A DNA stretch of 7,206 bases from Roseovarius sp. (GCA_023260815.1 JALQUE010000068.1:1-7206), one strand, 5' to 3'; positions 1 through 5,975 are shown, numbered from the stretch's first letter. The notes: generated from the letters alone by a model not told the origin. Made by a program: numbers and translations.

Positions 1-681
1 GACATAGGTATAGGTTTCGCCACCGGCCAGCGGGTATTTGAAATGCCACATATGGCCGGGATTTTCGATATTCTCGACCTCGAGATCCGAGATCGCCGTT
101 TCGAAATGGGGATCCCAGTTGACCAGCCGCTTGCCGCGATAGATCAGCCCCTTGTTGTACATGTCCACGAACACCTTGATCACGGCGTCGTGGAAATTGC
201 CCTCTTCACCGGCGGGGGCGCCGGGGGCGCCGGACATGGTGAAGGCGTTGCGCGACCAATCGCAAGACGCGCCGAGGCGCTTGAGCTGATTGATGATGGT
301 GCCGCCGGATTCGGTTTTCCATTCCCAGACCTTTTCAAGAAAGGCGTCGCGGCCCAAATCGCGGCGGGAGGGCTGGCCTTCGGCGGCGAGCTTGCGTTCG
401 ACGACCATTTGCGTGGCGATGCCGGCGTGATCCTGCCCCGGTTGCCACAGCGTGTCGTCGCCGCGCATCCGGTGCCAGCGGATCAGGATATCCGGCAGGG
501 TGTTGTTGAAGGCATGACCCATATGCAGGCTGCCCGTCACGTTGGGCGGCGGGATCATGATGCAGAACGGCTTGGCGCCGGGTTTGGCATTGGCGCCGGC
601 CTTGAAGGCACCGGCCTGTTCCCATGCCTCGTAGATGCGGCCCTCGGCCTGGGCTGCGTTGAAGGTCTTTTCCATCGCCAT
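1..681 (-). CDS. valS: Valine--tRNA ligase, N-terminal 227 residues (partial)
   Basis: Class I aminoacyl-tRNA synthetase that charges tRNA-Val with valine in the cytoplasm. The frame is open from an ATG at 681 to the window edge and starts MAMEKTFNAAQAEGRIYEAW. Residues 44-56 read PPPNVTGSLHMGH, which contains the class I HIGH signature (HMGH, 53-56) in its ValS context. Further on come WQPGQDHAGIATQ and MYNKGLIYRGKRLVNWDP, both characteristic of ValS and its zinc/catalytic-domain region. The C-terminal two thirds (rest of the editing domain, KMSKS loop, anticodon-binding and coiled-coil parts) lie outside the window. A second ATG two codons downstream (675) is an alternative start; I see no strong Shine-Dalgarno sequence for either. 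The Lrp-like gene lies 77 bp upstream on the same strand, so valS could be read from its own promoter in that gap or by read-through. The frame shows no defect. Confidence 0.97.
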   Translation of the reverse strand, partial: MAMEKTFNAAQAEGRIYEAWEQAGAFKAGANAKPGAKPFCIMIPPPNVTGSLHMGHAFNNTLPDILIRWHRMRGDDTLWQPGQDHAGIATQMVVERKLAAEGQPSRRDLGRDAFLEKVWEWKTESGGTIINQLKRLGASCDWSRNAFTMSGAPGAPAGEEGNFHDAVIKVFVDMYNKGLIYRGKRLVNWDPHFETAISDLEVENIENPGHMWHFKYPLAGGETYTYV

Positions 682-758
682 GGTACTGATCCCGTGGTCA
701 TTCCGCTTGGTCCCGCCCCCATTAGCGAATGTGGCGCGCGAGTGGAAGCGGTTAAGGC

Positions 759-1193
759 TCAGGTGCTGCGATCAAGCTTGGTGGACAGGTGGATCAGGCT
801 TTCCGAGCCTTTGACGCCCCGGGTTTCGCCGATCCGGTCCAGCGTATCGTCCAGCGCCTCGGTGGTGTTGGCTTCCAGCCCGACGATCAGATCGAACCGG
901 CCCGACGTGGTGTGAACGGTCTTGACGCCGGGCAGGGATTTGAGGCGGGCCAGAACCGCGGGCGCGCTGCGCGGCTCGATGCTGAGGAGGGCCGTGGCAT
1001 GAAGCGGCGCGCGCTGGCTGTCGGCAAGGCGCAGGGTATAGCCCCGGATCACGCCCGAGGATTCCAGCCGGTCAAGCCGGGCCTGAACGGTGGTGCGCGC
1101 CAGATCCAGACGCCGCGCCAGCAAAGCGACGGGCGCGCGGGCGTTTTCGGCCAGAAGGGCGATCAGGGCGCGGTCTGTTTCGTCGATTTGCAT
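759..1193 (-). CDS. Lrp/AsnC-family transcriptional regulator
   Basis: A 144-residue DNA-binding regulator of the feast/famine (Lrp/AsnC) family, which typically bind amino acids and form dimers or octamers. It opens with MQIDETDRALIALLAENARA, the standard N-terminal helix. The helix-turn-helix spans about residues 20-45 (LARRLDLARTTVQARLDRLE) and is followed by SSGVIRGYTLRL, the usual hinge. The C-terminal RAM ligand-binding domain runs from about residue 65 to 140 and includes the family's GRFDLIVG stretch (98-105) and a final S-T-K-L strand. The length is somewhat below that of E. coli Lrp (164) but normal for stand-alone members. The ATG at 1193 is the only sensible start, because the family's N-terminal signature begins there. 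The gene is divergent from a PLP decarboxylase, with 113 bp between the start codons. Lrp members often control divergent amino-acid genes, so I infer regulation of the decarboxylase, probably with autoregulation. The effector is unknown. Confidence 0.93.
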   Translation of the reverse strand: MQIDETDRALIALLAENARAPVALLARRLDLARTTVQARLDRLESSGVIRGYTLRLADSQRAPLHATALLSIEPRSAPAVLARLKSLPGVKTVHTTSGRFDLIVGLEANTTEALDDTLDRIGETRGVKGSESLIHLSTKLDRST

Positions 1194-1306
1194 TGTTGGT
1201 CCGTCATTCTGGCGATGGTGAGAGTCAGTTTATGCAATGTGACGCACGGAATCGACGTCTTTTCGCGGCAAGCTTGGGAAAACAGGCAGGTTAACAGGGG
1301 ACTGAC
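1194..1306. promoter_or_regulatory. Divergent promoter/operator region between Lrp-like regulator and decarboxylase
   Basis: This 113-bp gap must hold both divergent start regions. On the plus side, AGGGG at 1296-1300 sits six bases before the decarboxylase ATG and is a good ribosome-binding site. On the minus side, the strand reads TGCATAAACT around 1226-1235, and TAAACT is a possible -10 for the regulator, but I find no convincing -35. The centre holds TGCAATGTGACGCA (1233-1246), with weak dyad ends TGC/GCA. Its core recurs near 6063-6072 and 6113-6122. It is a candidate operator, unproven. Confidence 0.45.
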
Positions 1307-2437
1307 ATGCGCGAGACACCGAACTGGGCGACGCCGACCGCCCATATCCTCAGAAACAGACCCGATACCGCGCAGCTGTATTTCAGCCCTGCGGCGCTGC
1401 AGGGCATGGCGCGGCGGTTTCAGGACGGGTTCGACGGTCTGGTGACCTATGCGGTCAAGGCCAATCCCGGCGAAGAGGTGCTGGCCAATCTGGTGGCGGC
1501 GGGCATCCGCGCCTTCGATGTGGCCAGCCCGCGAGAGATGTTGGCGGTGCGGGCGGTCTGTGGCGATGCGGCGCTGCATTACAATAACCCCGTCCGCTCG
1601 CCCGAGGAAATCGCGGTGGCGCGCAGGCTTGGTGTGGCCTCCTGTTCGGTGGATTGCCCCAGAGAGTTGGACAAGCTGGAGGCGCTGCCGAAGACGACGG
1701 AAATCAGCGTGCGCCTTGCCTTGCCGGTGGCCGGTGCGGCCTATGATTTCGGCGAGAAGTTCGGGCTGGACCCCGAACGCGCGGCGGCGCTGCTGCGCAA
1801 GGTGGCCGCGCGCGGATTTGTGCCGGCGATCACCTTTCATCCCGGCACGCAATGCGCCGATCCGGCAGCATGGGGGGCGTATATCGCGGCGGCGGCCAAG
1901 GTGGCGCGCGCGGCCGATGTGCAGATTGCCCGGTTGAATGTGGGGGGCGGCTTTGCCTCGCATCGCAGCGGTGCGGCCCCCGATCTGGAGGCGATATTCG
2001 CGCATATCCGCGCCGAAACCGAGCGCTGTTTCGGGGCACAGGCGCCCAAGCTGGTCTGCGAGCCGGGCCGCGCGATGGTGGCCGATGCGCTGACGCTGGC
2101 CACCAGGGTCAAGGCGCTGCGCGATGGCGGCGCGGTGTTTCTGAACGACGGTATCTATGGCGGGCTGATGGAGATGCGCGATATCGGCGTGCCGGGGCGT
2201 CTTCGGGTGATTGACCCACAGGGGCGTGCGCGCACCGCCGATCCGGTGTCGCGTGTGATTTTCGGGCCGACCTGTGACAGTCTGGACCGGCTGCCCGCGC
2301 CGGTGCCGCTGCCGGGGGATATCGCCGAGGGGGATTACGTGCTGTTCGACAGCATGGGCGCCTATTCCCGCAGCTTGACCACACAATTCAACGGTTATGG
2401 TCTGGAAGATATGGTTACGGTGGCCGATCTGGTGTGA
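1307..2437 (+). CDS. Type III PLP-dependent decarboxylase (ornithine/diaminopimelate decarboxylase fold)
   Basis: A 376-residue alanine-racemase-fold (type III) decarboxylase, probably acting on a basic amino acid such as ornithine or lysine to give a polyamine precursor in the cytoplasm. Visible motifs in order: YAVKANP at 48-54, with K51 as the Schiff-base lysine to PLP; FDVASPREM at 70-78; FHPGTQ at 177-182, in the position of the His that stacks on PLP; NVGGGF at 211-216, the glycine-rich phosphate loop; EPGR at 252-255; NDGIYGG at 280-286; GPTCDSLD at 320-327, with C323 matching the catalytic cysteine of ornithine decarboxylase; and GAYS at 351-354, with Y353 a PLP-phosphate ligand. GPTCD supports ornithine/lysine decarboxylase over diaminopimelate decarboxylase. 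The substrate-specificity helix (YGGLMEMRDIG) differs from eukaryotic ODC, so substrate remains open (ornithine, lysine or another diamino acid). The ATG at 1307 has AGGGG six bases upstream. The gene is divergent from the Lrp-like regulator, and all catalytic residues I looked for are present. Confidence 0.9.
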   Translation: MRETPNWATPTAHILRNRPDTAQLYFSPAALQGMARRFQDGFDGLVTYAVKANPGEEVLANLVAAGIRAFDVASPREMLAVRAVCGDAALHYNNPVRSPEEIAVARRLGVASCSVDCPRELDKLEALPKTTEISVRLALPVAGAAYDFGEKFGLDPERAAALLRKVAARGFVPAITFHPGTQCADPAAWGAYIAAAAKVARAADVQIARLNVGGGFASHRSGAAPDLEAIFAHIRAETERCFGAQAPKLVCEPGRAMVADALTLATRVKALRDGGAVFLNDGIYGGLMEMRDIGVPGRLRVIDPQGRARTADPVSRVIFGPTCDSLDRLPAPVPLPGDIAEGDYVLFDSMGAYSRSLTTQFNGYGLEDMVTVADLV

Positions 2438-2444
2438 CTGGCTC

Positions 2445-2472
2445 TGGACATGTCGGCCCGTCCCGCTAGGGT
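2445..2472 (+). promoter_or_regulatory. Putative promoter for the molybdopterin-subunit gene
   Basis: TGGACA (2445-2450, five of six to TTGACA) is separated by 16 bp from TAGGGT (2467-2472). It lies just after the decarboxylase stop and would give a ~30-nt leader. The octamer TGGACATG occurs here at 2445-2452 and again at 2490-2497, 45 bp apart, which could mark two copies of a regulator half-site. The ribosome-binding site GAGAGGG (2499-2505) then precedes the ATG at 2512 by six bases. The element was recognised by eye only. The 74-bp gap makes co-transcription with the decarboxylase equally possible. Confidence 0.35.
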
Positions 2473-2511
2473 CCGCCTCAAGAACGCGTTGGACATGCGA
2501 GAGGGCGGATC

Positions 2512-4806
2512 ATGGACAAGTTTGGCAAAAGCCAGCCGGTGACACGGGTCGAGGATCAGAGATTTCTGACGGGCCATGGCCGCTATGTGGATGATATCGC
2601 CCCGAAAGATGCGCTGGTGGCAAATGTGGTGCGTGCGTCGGTGGCCCATGCCGAGATCACCGCACTGGATGTCGAGGCCGCGAGGCAGGCCCCCGGCGTG
2701 CATCTGGTTCTGACCGCCGACGATCTGGCGCGGGATGGCGTGACCGAGGGCATGGCCTTCAACCTTGTGCAGAACCGGGACGGAACCAAGGGCGCGGCCC
2801 CGCGCCGTCCGATTCTGGCCGAAGGGCGCGTGCGCTTTGTCGGAGAGCCTGTGGCGCTGATCGTGGCGGACAGCCTGATGGCGGCGCGCGATGCGGCCGA
2901 TCTGATCGAGATCGAACTTGACGATCTGCCCGTCCACATGGACATCGGACCCGGCGGCACGGCGCTGCATGACGAGGCGCCGGACAACCGCGCCTTCGAC
3001 TGGGGCATGGGGGACGAAACGGCGGTTGAGGCGGCTGTGGCGCGCGCCGCGCATGTGGTTCGGATGCAGCTGCATGACAACCGCATCATCGCCAACCCGA
3101 TGGAGCCGCGTGGCTGCTATGCCGAAACCGATGGCACGCGCCTGCATGTTGCGGTGAACGGGCAGGGGGTCTGGGGCACCAAGCGCAATCTGGCGCGGGT
3201 GCTGGGGCTGGACCCCGCCGATATCCGCGTGACCAACCCCGATGTGGGGGGCGGGTTCGGCACCAAGGCGATGGATTATCCCGAGACCTATCTTGTGGCC
3301 CATGCCGCGCGCACGCTGGCGCGACCGGTGCGCTGGATGGCGGATCGCACCGAGACCATGCTGAGCGATAATGCCGGGCGCGGGCTGGATCACGATCTGA
3401 CGATGGCGTTCGATGCGGATCTGAAGATCACCGCTTACCGCGTGGACAGTCGGGTGGATCTGGGCGCGTATAACAGCACGATGGCGCAGGCGATCCAGTC
3501 GGAGCTTTTCTCCAAGGTTCTGATGGGGGTCTATGACGTGCAGGACACCTATCTGCATGTCGAAGGCTATTATACCAACACCACGCAGGTCGATGCCTAT
3601 CGTGGCGCGGGCCGCCCCGAGGCGATCTATGCGCTGGAGCGGATCATGGACCGCGCGGCGCGGGAATTGGGTGTCGATACCTGGGATCTGCACCGGCGCA
3701 ACTTTATCCCGAAAGGTGCGTTTCCCTATGTGTCCTCCACGGGCGAAACCTATGACGTGGGCGATTTCGACCGGGTGCTGAGCCGCGCCGAGGCCGAGTG
3801 CGACAGGGCTGGCTTTGCCGCGCGCAAGGCCGAGAGTGCGGCGCGCGGCAAGCTGCGCGGCATTGGGCTGTGCTATTACATCGAAAGCATTCTGGGCAAT
3901 CCGTCGGAGACCGCCAAGGTGGAGTTCAACGAGGATGGCACGGTGTCGATCTATGTGGGCACGCAATCCAACGGCCAAGGCCACGAGACGGTCTATGCGC
4001 AGTTCCTGTCGGACCAGACGGGCATACCGGCGCATCTGATTTCGGTGGTGCAGGGCGACAGCGACAGGATCGCCACGGGCGGCGGCACCGGGGGGTCACG
4101 GTCGGTCACGACGCAGAACAACGCGACGCTGGCGACGGTGACCAAGATGATCGAGCGGTTCACGCCCTATCTTGCGGACAAGATGGGGGTGGAGGCCAGC
4201 GAGGTGCGGTTTGACGACGAGACGTTCCGCGCGGGTGGGTCCAACCTGACGCCGACGATGATCGAGGCGGCGGCCATGGCGCGCGCGGACGGGCGCACCG
4301 ATCTGCTGGTTCACGAGGAAACGGCGACGCTTCCTGCGCGGTCCTATCCCAATGGTGCGCATGTGGCCGAGGTGGAGGTGGACCCCGATACCGGCAAGGT
4401 TACGGTGGAACGCTATACCGTCGTTGATGATTTCGGCAACCTGATCAATCCCATGCTGGTCGAGGGGCAGGTGCATGGCGGGGCTGTGCAGGGCATCGGT
4501 CAGGCGTTGTGCGAACGGGTGGTGCATGACGAGGACGGTCAATTGCTGACCGCCAGTTTCATGGACTATGCGATGCCGAGGGCCGACGATGTGACCATGA
4601 TCCGCTTTGCAACCGAGGCTGTCCCTTCGACCGCCAACGTGATGGGCATGAAGGGCTGTGGTGAGGCCGGGACGGTGGGGGCCATGGCCGCGACCGCCAA
4701 TGCGGTGGCCGATGCGTTGTGGGACAGGGGGGTGCGTCAGGCAGATATGCCGTTCACTCCGCACCGCGTGTGGATGATGATGAATGCGGCAATCGCGGCG
4801 GAATGA
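2512..4806 (+). CDS. Molybdopterin-binding large subunit, xanthine dehydrogenase / form II CoxL-like family
   Basis: A 764-residue molybdenum hydroxylase large subunit, the component that holds the Mo-cytosine-dinucleotide cofactor and the substrate site in the xanthine oxidase/aerobic CO dehydrogenase family. It opens with the family's RVEDQRFLTGHGRYVDDI (12-29). The a/b hammerhead domain covers roughly 20-140. The Mo-binding part begins with EPRGCYAE (198-205) and contains DVGGGFG (244-250), AYRGAGRPE (362-370), NGQGHET (487-493) and KGCGEAG (714-720), with E718 at the position of the catalytic base glutamate. AYRGAGR is the active-loop signature of form II CoxL-like proteins. The true CO dehydrogenase form I has AYxCSFR with a Cu-binding cysteine, which is absent here, so CO oxidation is unlikely; the substrate is probably a heterocycle or aldehyde. 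Length is normal for the family. FeS (CoxS) and FAD (CoxM) subunit genes are absent on both sides: upstream is the decarboxylase, downstream a convergent small gene. The start follows GAGAGGG at good spacing. Confidence 0.93.
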   Translation: MDKFGKSQPVTRVEDQRFLTGHGRYVDDIAPKDALVANVVRASVAHAEITALDVEAARQAPGVHLVLTADDLARDGVTEGMAFNLVQNRDGTKGAAPRRPILAEGRVRFVGEPVALIVADSLMAARDAADLIEIELDDLPVHMDIGPGGTALHDEAPDNRAFDWGMGDETAVEAAVARAAHVVRMQLHDNRIIANPMEPRGCYAETDGTRLHVAVNGQGVWGTKRNLARVLGLDPADIRVTNPDVGGGFGTKAMDYPETYLVAHAARTLARPVRWMADRTETMLSDNAGRGLDHDLTMAFDADLKITAYRVDSRVDLGAYNSTMAQAIQSELFSKVLMGVYDVQDTYLHVEGYYTNTTQVDAYRGAGRPEAIYALERIMDRAARELGVDTWDLHRRNFIPKGAFPYVSSTGETYDVGDFDRVLSRAEAECDRAGFAARKAESAARGKLRGIGLCYYIESILGNPSETAKVEFNEDGTVSIYVGTQSNGQGHETVYAQFLSDQTGIPAHLISVVQGDSDRIATGGGTGGSRSVTTQNNATLATVTKMIERFTPYLADKMGVEASEVRFDDETFRAGGSNLTPTMIEAAAMARADGRTDLLVHEETATLPARSYPNGAHVAEVEVDPDTGKVTVERYTVVDDFGNLINPMLVEGQVHGGAVQGIGQALCERVVHDEDGQLLTASFMDYAMPRADDVTMIRFATEAVPSTANVMGMKGCGEAGTVGAMAATANAVADALWDRGVRQADMPFTPHRVWMMMNAAIAAE

Positions 4807-4829
4807 TGCGCGCGTGACAAGGCCGGCCC

Positions 4830-4842
4830 GATCACCATGATC
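4830..4842. terminator. Weak hairpin between convergent genes
   Basis: GATCA-CCA-TGATC forms a five-base-pair stem with a three-base loop between the stops of the molybdopterin-subunit gene and the convergent 98-residue gene. There is no T-tract on either strand and the stem is short. It could contribute to termination, but this is only a position-based guess. Confidence 0.2.
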
Positions 4843-4852
4843 TGATTACGGA

Positions 4853-5149
4853 TCACTTGTTGCCGTCGATCCACTTCGACATCAGCCCCTTGTCGCGGAA
4901 ACATTCGTCCGGCACGGCGCGTCGTTTGATCCGCGCGAGTTTTTCCGCGAATGCCACCTGTCTGGACGTGGGGCGGTGATCCAGGGTCGTGACTGGCGTC
5001 AATCGGGCCTGCGCGTCGATCCATGCGCTCAAGGATCGGCGATCCTGCTGAACCTCGAACGGGAGGAGGGTTCTGTTGCGCAGGGCGAGCGACCGCGCAT
5101 AGGCGATCTGCTTGGGTGTCGCGGGCAGCGCGTGCGTGGTGTTTTCCAT
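4853..5149 (-). CDS. Small two-repeat protein of unknown function, predicted SOS-regulated
   Basis: A 98-residue protein that I cannot assign to a named family. It consists almost entirely of two tandem copies of one unit. Residues 11-45 (TPKQIAYARSLA… through SAWID) align without gaps to residues 61-95 (TSRQVAFAEKLA… through SKWID), with 14 of 35 positions identical at a period of 50 residues. The shared pattern is T..Q.A.A..LA...R...P.E...D....S.WID. Each unit is probably two short helices separated by a Pro-Glu turn. There is no signal peptide or membrane segment, and many Arg/Lys residues suggest a cytoplasmic, possibly nucleic-acid- or protein-binding role (inference). The ATG at 5149 has a strong purine-rich ribosome-binding site (AAGGGGGG, 5154-5161, minus strand). 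A perfect GTTC-N7-GTTC LexA-type box sits 47 bp upstream of the start, so DNA-damage induction is predicted. The gene converges on the molybdopterin-subunit gene with 46 bp between stops. Two coherent, diverged repeats argue that it is a real gene. Confidence 0.85.
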   Translation of the reverse strand: MENTTHALPATPKQIAYARSLALRNRTLLPFEVQQDRRSLSAWIDAQARLTPVTTLDHRPTSRQVAFAEKLARIKRRAVPDECFRDKGLMSKWIDGNK

Positions 5150-5189
5150 CGGGACCCCCCTTCAAAGGCTGGTTGTAAACTTGACCAGG

Positions 5190-5218
5190 AAAATGGAACA
5201 AAACATGAACAAAGTCAA
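5190..5218 (-). promoter_or_regulatory. LexA (SOS) box inside the promoter of the 98-residue gene
   Basis: On the plus strand, GAAC (5196-5199), seven bases, GAAC (5207-5210); on the minus strand this reads GTTC-N7-GTTC. That direct repeat is the established LexA recognition sequence of Alphaproteobacteria (as in Rhodobacter and Rhizobium). It is flanked on the minus strand by TTGACT (5218-5213), a five-of-six match to the -35 hexamer, and CATTTT (5195-5190), a weak -10, exactly 17 bp apart. The box therefore fills the promoter spacer, a classical repression position. Both half-sites are perfect. The match and spacing are seen directly; the regulation is inferred. Confidence 0.72.
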
Positions 5219-5278
5219 GCCGCGCCTTGCCGCACTTGTCGGTCATGTCGAGGTGTTCTGGATATATATTGCGCCAAG

Positions 5279-5310
5279 TTGCCCCGGTGTGTCGTGTCCA
5301 GAGGGGGCAA
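5279..5310. repeat. Inverted repeat TTGCCCC / GGGGCAA
   Basis: Perfect seven-base arms (5279-5285 and 5304-5310) separated by 18 bases. No T-tract follows on either strand, and the function is unknown. The right arm belongs to a run of G tracts that continues to 5370, so the pairing may be incidental. Confidence 0.3.
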
Positions 5311-5336
5311 AGGCGTCTGCGACTGTGTCCACAGGT

Positions 5337-5360
5337 GCGATCAAGGGGGCGATCAAGGGG
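5337..5360. repeat. Two tandem copies of GCGATCAAGGGG
   Basis: Two exact 12-bp units (5337-5348 and 5349-5360) are followed by a decayed third (GCAAGAGGGG, 5361-5370). Together with G5 at 5303-5307 they form four G tracts of four or five bases on the plus strand. The unit is a multiple of three but lies outside any credible gene. Slippage-type duplication is the simplest explanation. Confidence 0.6.
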
Positions 5361-5424
5361 GCAAGAGGGGTCCGGTAGCCTCCGGGTATGAGGAGTTTTG
5401 CACCGGAAATTTACATAAACAACG

Positions 5425-5453
5425 TCGACATCATGTCAGCCAATTGTTAGGGT
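5425..5453 (+). promoter_or_regulatory. Putative leaderless promoter with overlapping palindrome for the MarR-like gene
   Basis: TCGACA (5425-5430, five of six to TTGACA), a 17-bp spacer and TAGGGT (5448-5453) place the expected transcription start at or next to the ATG at 5460. This fits the lack of a ribosome-binding site there. The same -10 hexamer occurs before the molybdopterin-subunit gene. The palindrome GACAT-C-ATGTC (5427-5437) overlaps the -35 and the spacer, where a self-repressing MarR-type regulator could bind. Inferred by eye. Confidence 0.4.
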
Positions 5454-5459
5454 TTCGGT

Positions 5460-5975
5460 ATGAATGAACCACGCAAACGCCGCATCGTCTCGTCCCGCCA
5501 CCTTGCCGAAGGAGATGCTTGGGAAGCATCGGAATTGGAATTCGGCCTGATCATTGCCTACAACGCGTTTGCGCGTTGGATGGTGAAATGCATGTCAGCA
5601 GCGGGTCATTCCGAGCTTAACCAGCTTGAAATCCTTGTCCTGCACAACGTGAACCACCGAGGCCGCGACAAGAAACTCAGCGATATCTGTTTCCTGCTGA
5701 ATATCGAGGATACGCATACCGTGAATTATGCCCTGCGGAAGCTATCCAAGGCGGAGTTGATCGTCTCGGAAAAGCGCGGCAAGGAAGTGTTCTACAGCAC
5801 ATCCAAAGAGGGCGAGGCGTTGTGCGAAGCCTACCGAACGATCCGCAAGCAATGTCTGCTGGAAGGGCTGTCACGCATGGATATCAGTGGCGATGAACTG
5901 CGTGAAATCGGTGCAAACCTAAGGGCCTTGTCGGGGCAATACGATCAGGCGAGCCGGGCGGCATCATCGCTGTGA
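5460..5975 (+). CDS. MarR-like winged-helix transcriptional regulator
   Basis: A 171-residue cytoplasmic DNA-binding protein of the MarR-like winged-helix type. The N-terminal ~20 residues are basic and probably flexible (RKRR at 5-8). Residues 22-48 (a long helix with FGLIIAYNAFARWMVKCM) would form part of the dimer interface. The winged helix covers about 52-115: helices at LNQLEILVLHNV and KLSDICFLLNI, a recognition helix near DTHTVNYALRKLSKAEL (84-100), then the wing SEKRGKEVFYST (103-114). A C-terminal helix (117-160) completes the dimerisation part. The length is slightly above typical MarR proteins (140-150). ATG codons at 5460 and 5464 both exist, but the second is out of frame; I take 5460, which may be leaderless. 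Base composition is visibly less GC-rich than in the genes to the left. It converges on a TRAP transporter gene, which may be a target, but nothing in the sequence proves it. The effector is unknown. Confidence 0.87.
   Translation: MNEPRKRRIVSSRHLAEGDAWEASELEFGLIIAYNAFARWMVKCMSAAGHSELNQLEILVLHNVNHRGRDKKLSDICFLLNIEDTHTVNYALRKLSKAELIVSEKRGKEVFYSTSKEGEALCEAYRTIRKQCLLEGLSRMDISGDELREIGANLRALSGQYDQASRAASSL

Larger units (their letters stand above)
5150..5459. other. Gene-free interval of 310 bp
   Basis: This stretch separates the divergently read 98-residue gene and the MarR-like gene. Its left edge holds the ribosome-binding site, promoter and LexA box of the former; its right edge holds a promoter-like element and palindrome before the latter. 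Between them are an AT-rich spot (GGATATATATTG, near 5260-5271), an inverted repeat TTGCCCC/GGGGCAA and a tandem G-rich 12-mer. Open frames crossing it have unlikely composition and no ribosome-binding site, so I call no gene here. An unannotated small RNA cannot be excluded. Confidence 0.6.

Noticed and set aside
43..915. 290-codon open frame on the plus strand
   Set aside because: Antisense to valS and to part of the Lrp-like gene; the minus-strand reading carries the HIGH motif and other ValS signatures.
1254..1259. GACGTC palindrome and GTTAAC (1290-1295) as operators
   Set aside because: Six-base palindromes are too common to support a binding site without repetition or position evidence.
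789..1445. 218-codon open frame on the plus strand
   Set aside because: Antisense to the Lrp-like gene and running into the decarboxylase in another frame; no recognisable protein features.
1163..2386. 407-codon open frame on the minus strand
   Set aside because: Antisense to the decarboxylase and overlapping the start of the Lrp-like gene; His/Arg-rich shadow composition with no family motif.
2395..4035. 546-codon open frame on the minus strand
   Set aside because: It lies wholly antisense to the well-supported molybdopterin-subunit gene. The composition (rich in His, Arg, Ile, Gly) is typical of the reverse strand of GC-rich genes, and no domain is recognisable.
2512..4806. Genuine aerobic CO dehydrogenase large subunit (form I coxL)
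   Set aside because: The active-site loop is AYRGAGR, not AYxCSFR, so the Cu-ligating cysteine is missing, and the coxM/coxS partners are absent.
5388..5450. 20-codon frame (MRSFAPEIYINNVDIMSANC) just before the MarR-like gene, as a possible leader peptide
   Set aside because: No ribosome-binding site, no run of regulatory codons and no attenuator-like hairpins; it also overlaps the promoter-like element.
4976..5467. Overlapping plus-strand open frames (163 and 88 codons) across the small SOS-linked gene and the gap after it
   Set aside because: They overlap the two-repeat minus-strand gene antisense, have no ribosome-binding site and have low-complexity ends produced by the tandem G-rich repeat.
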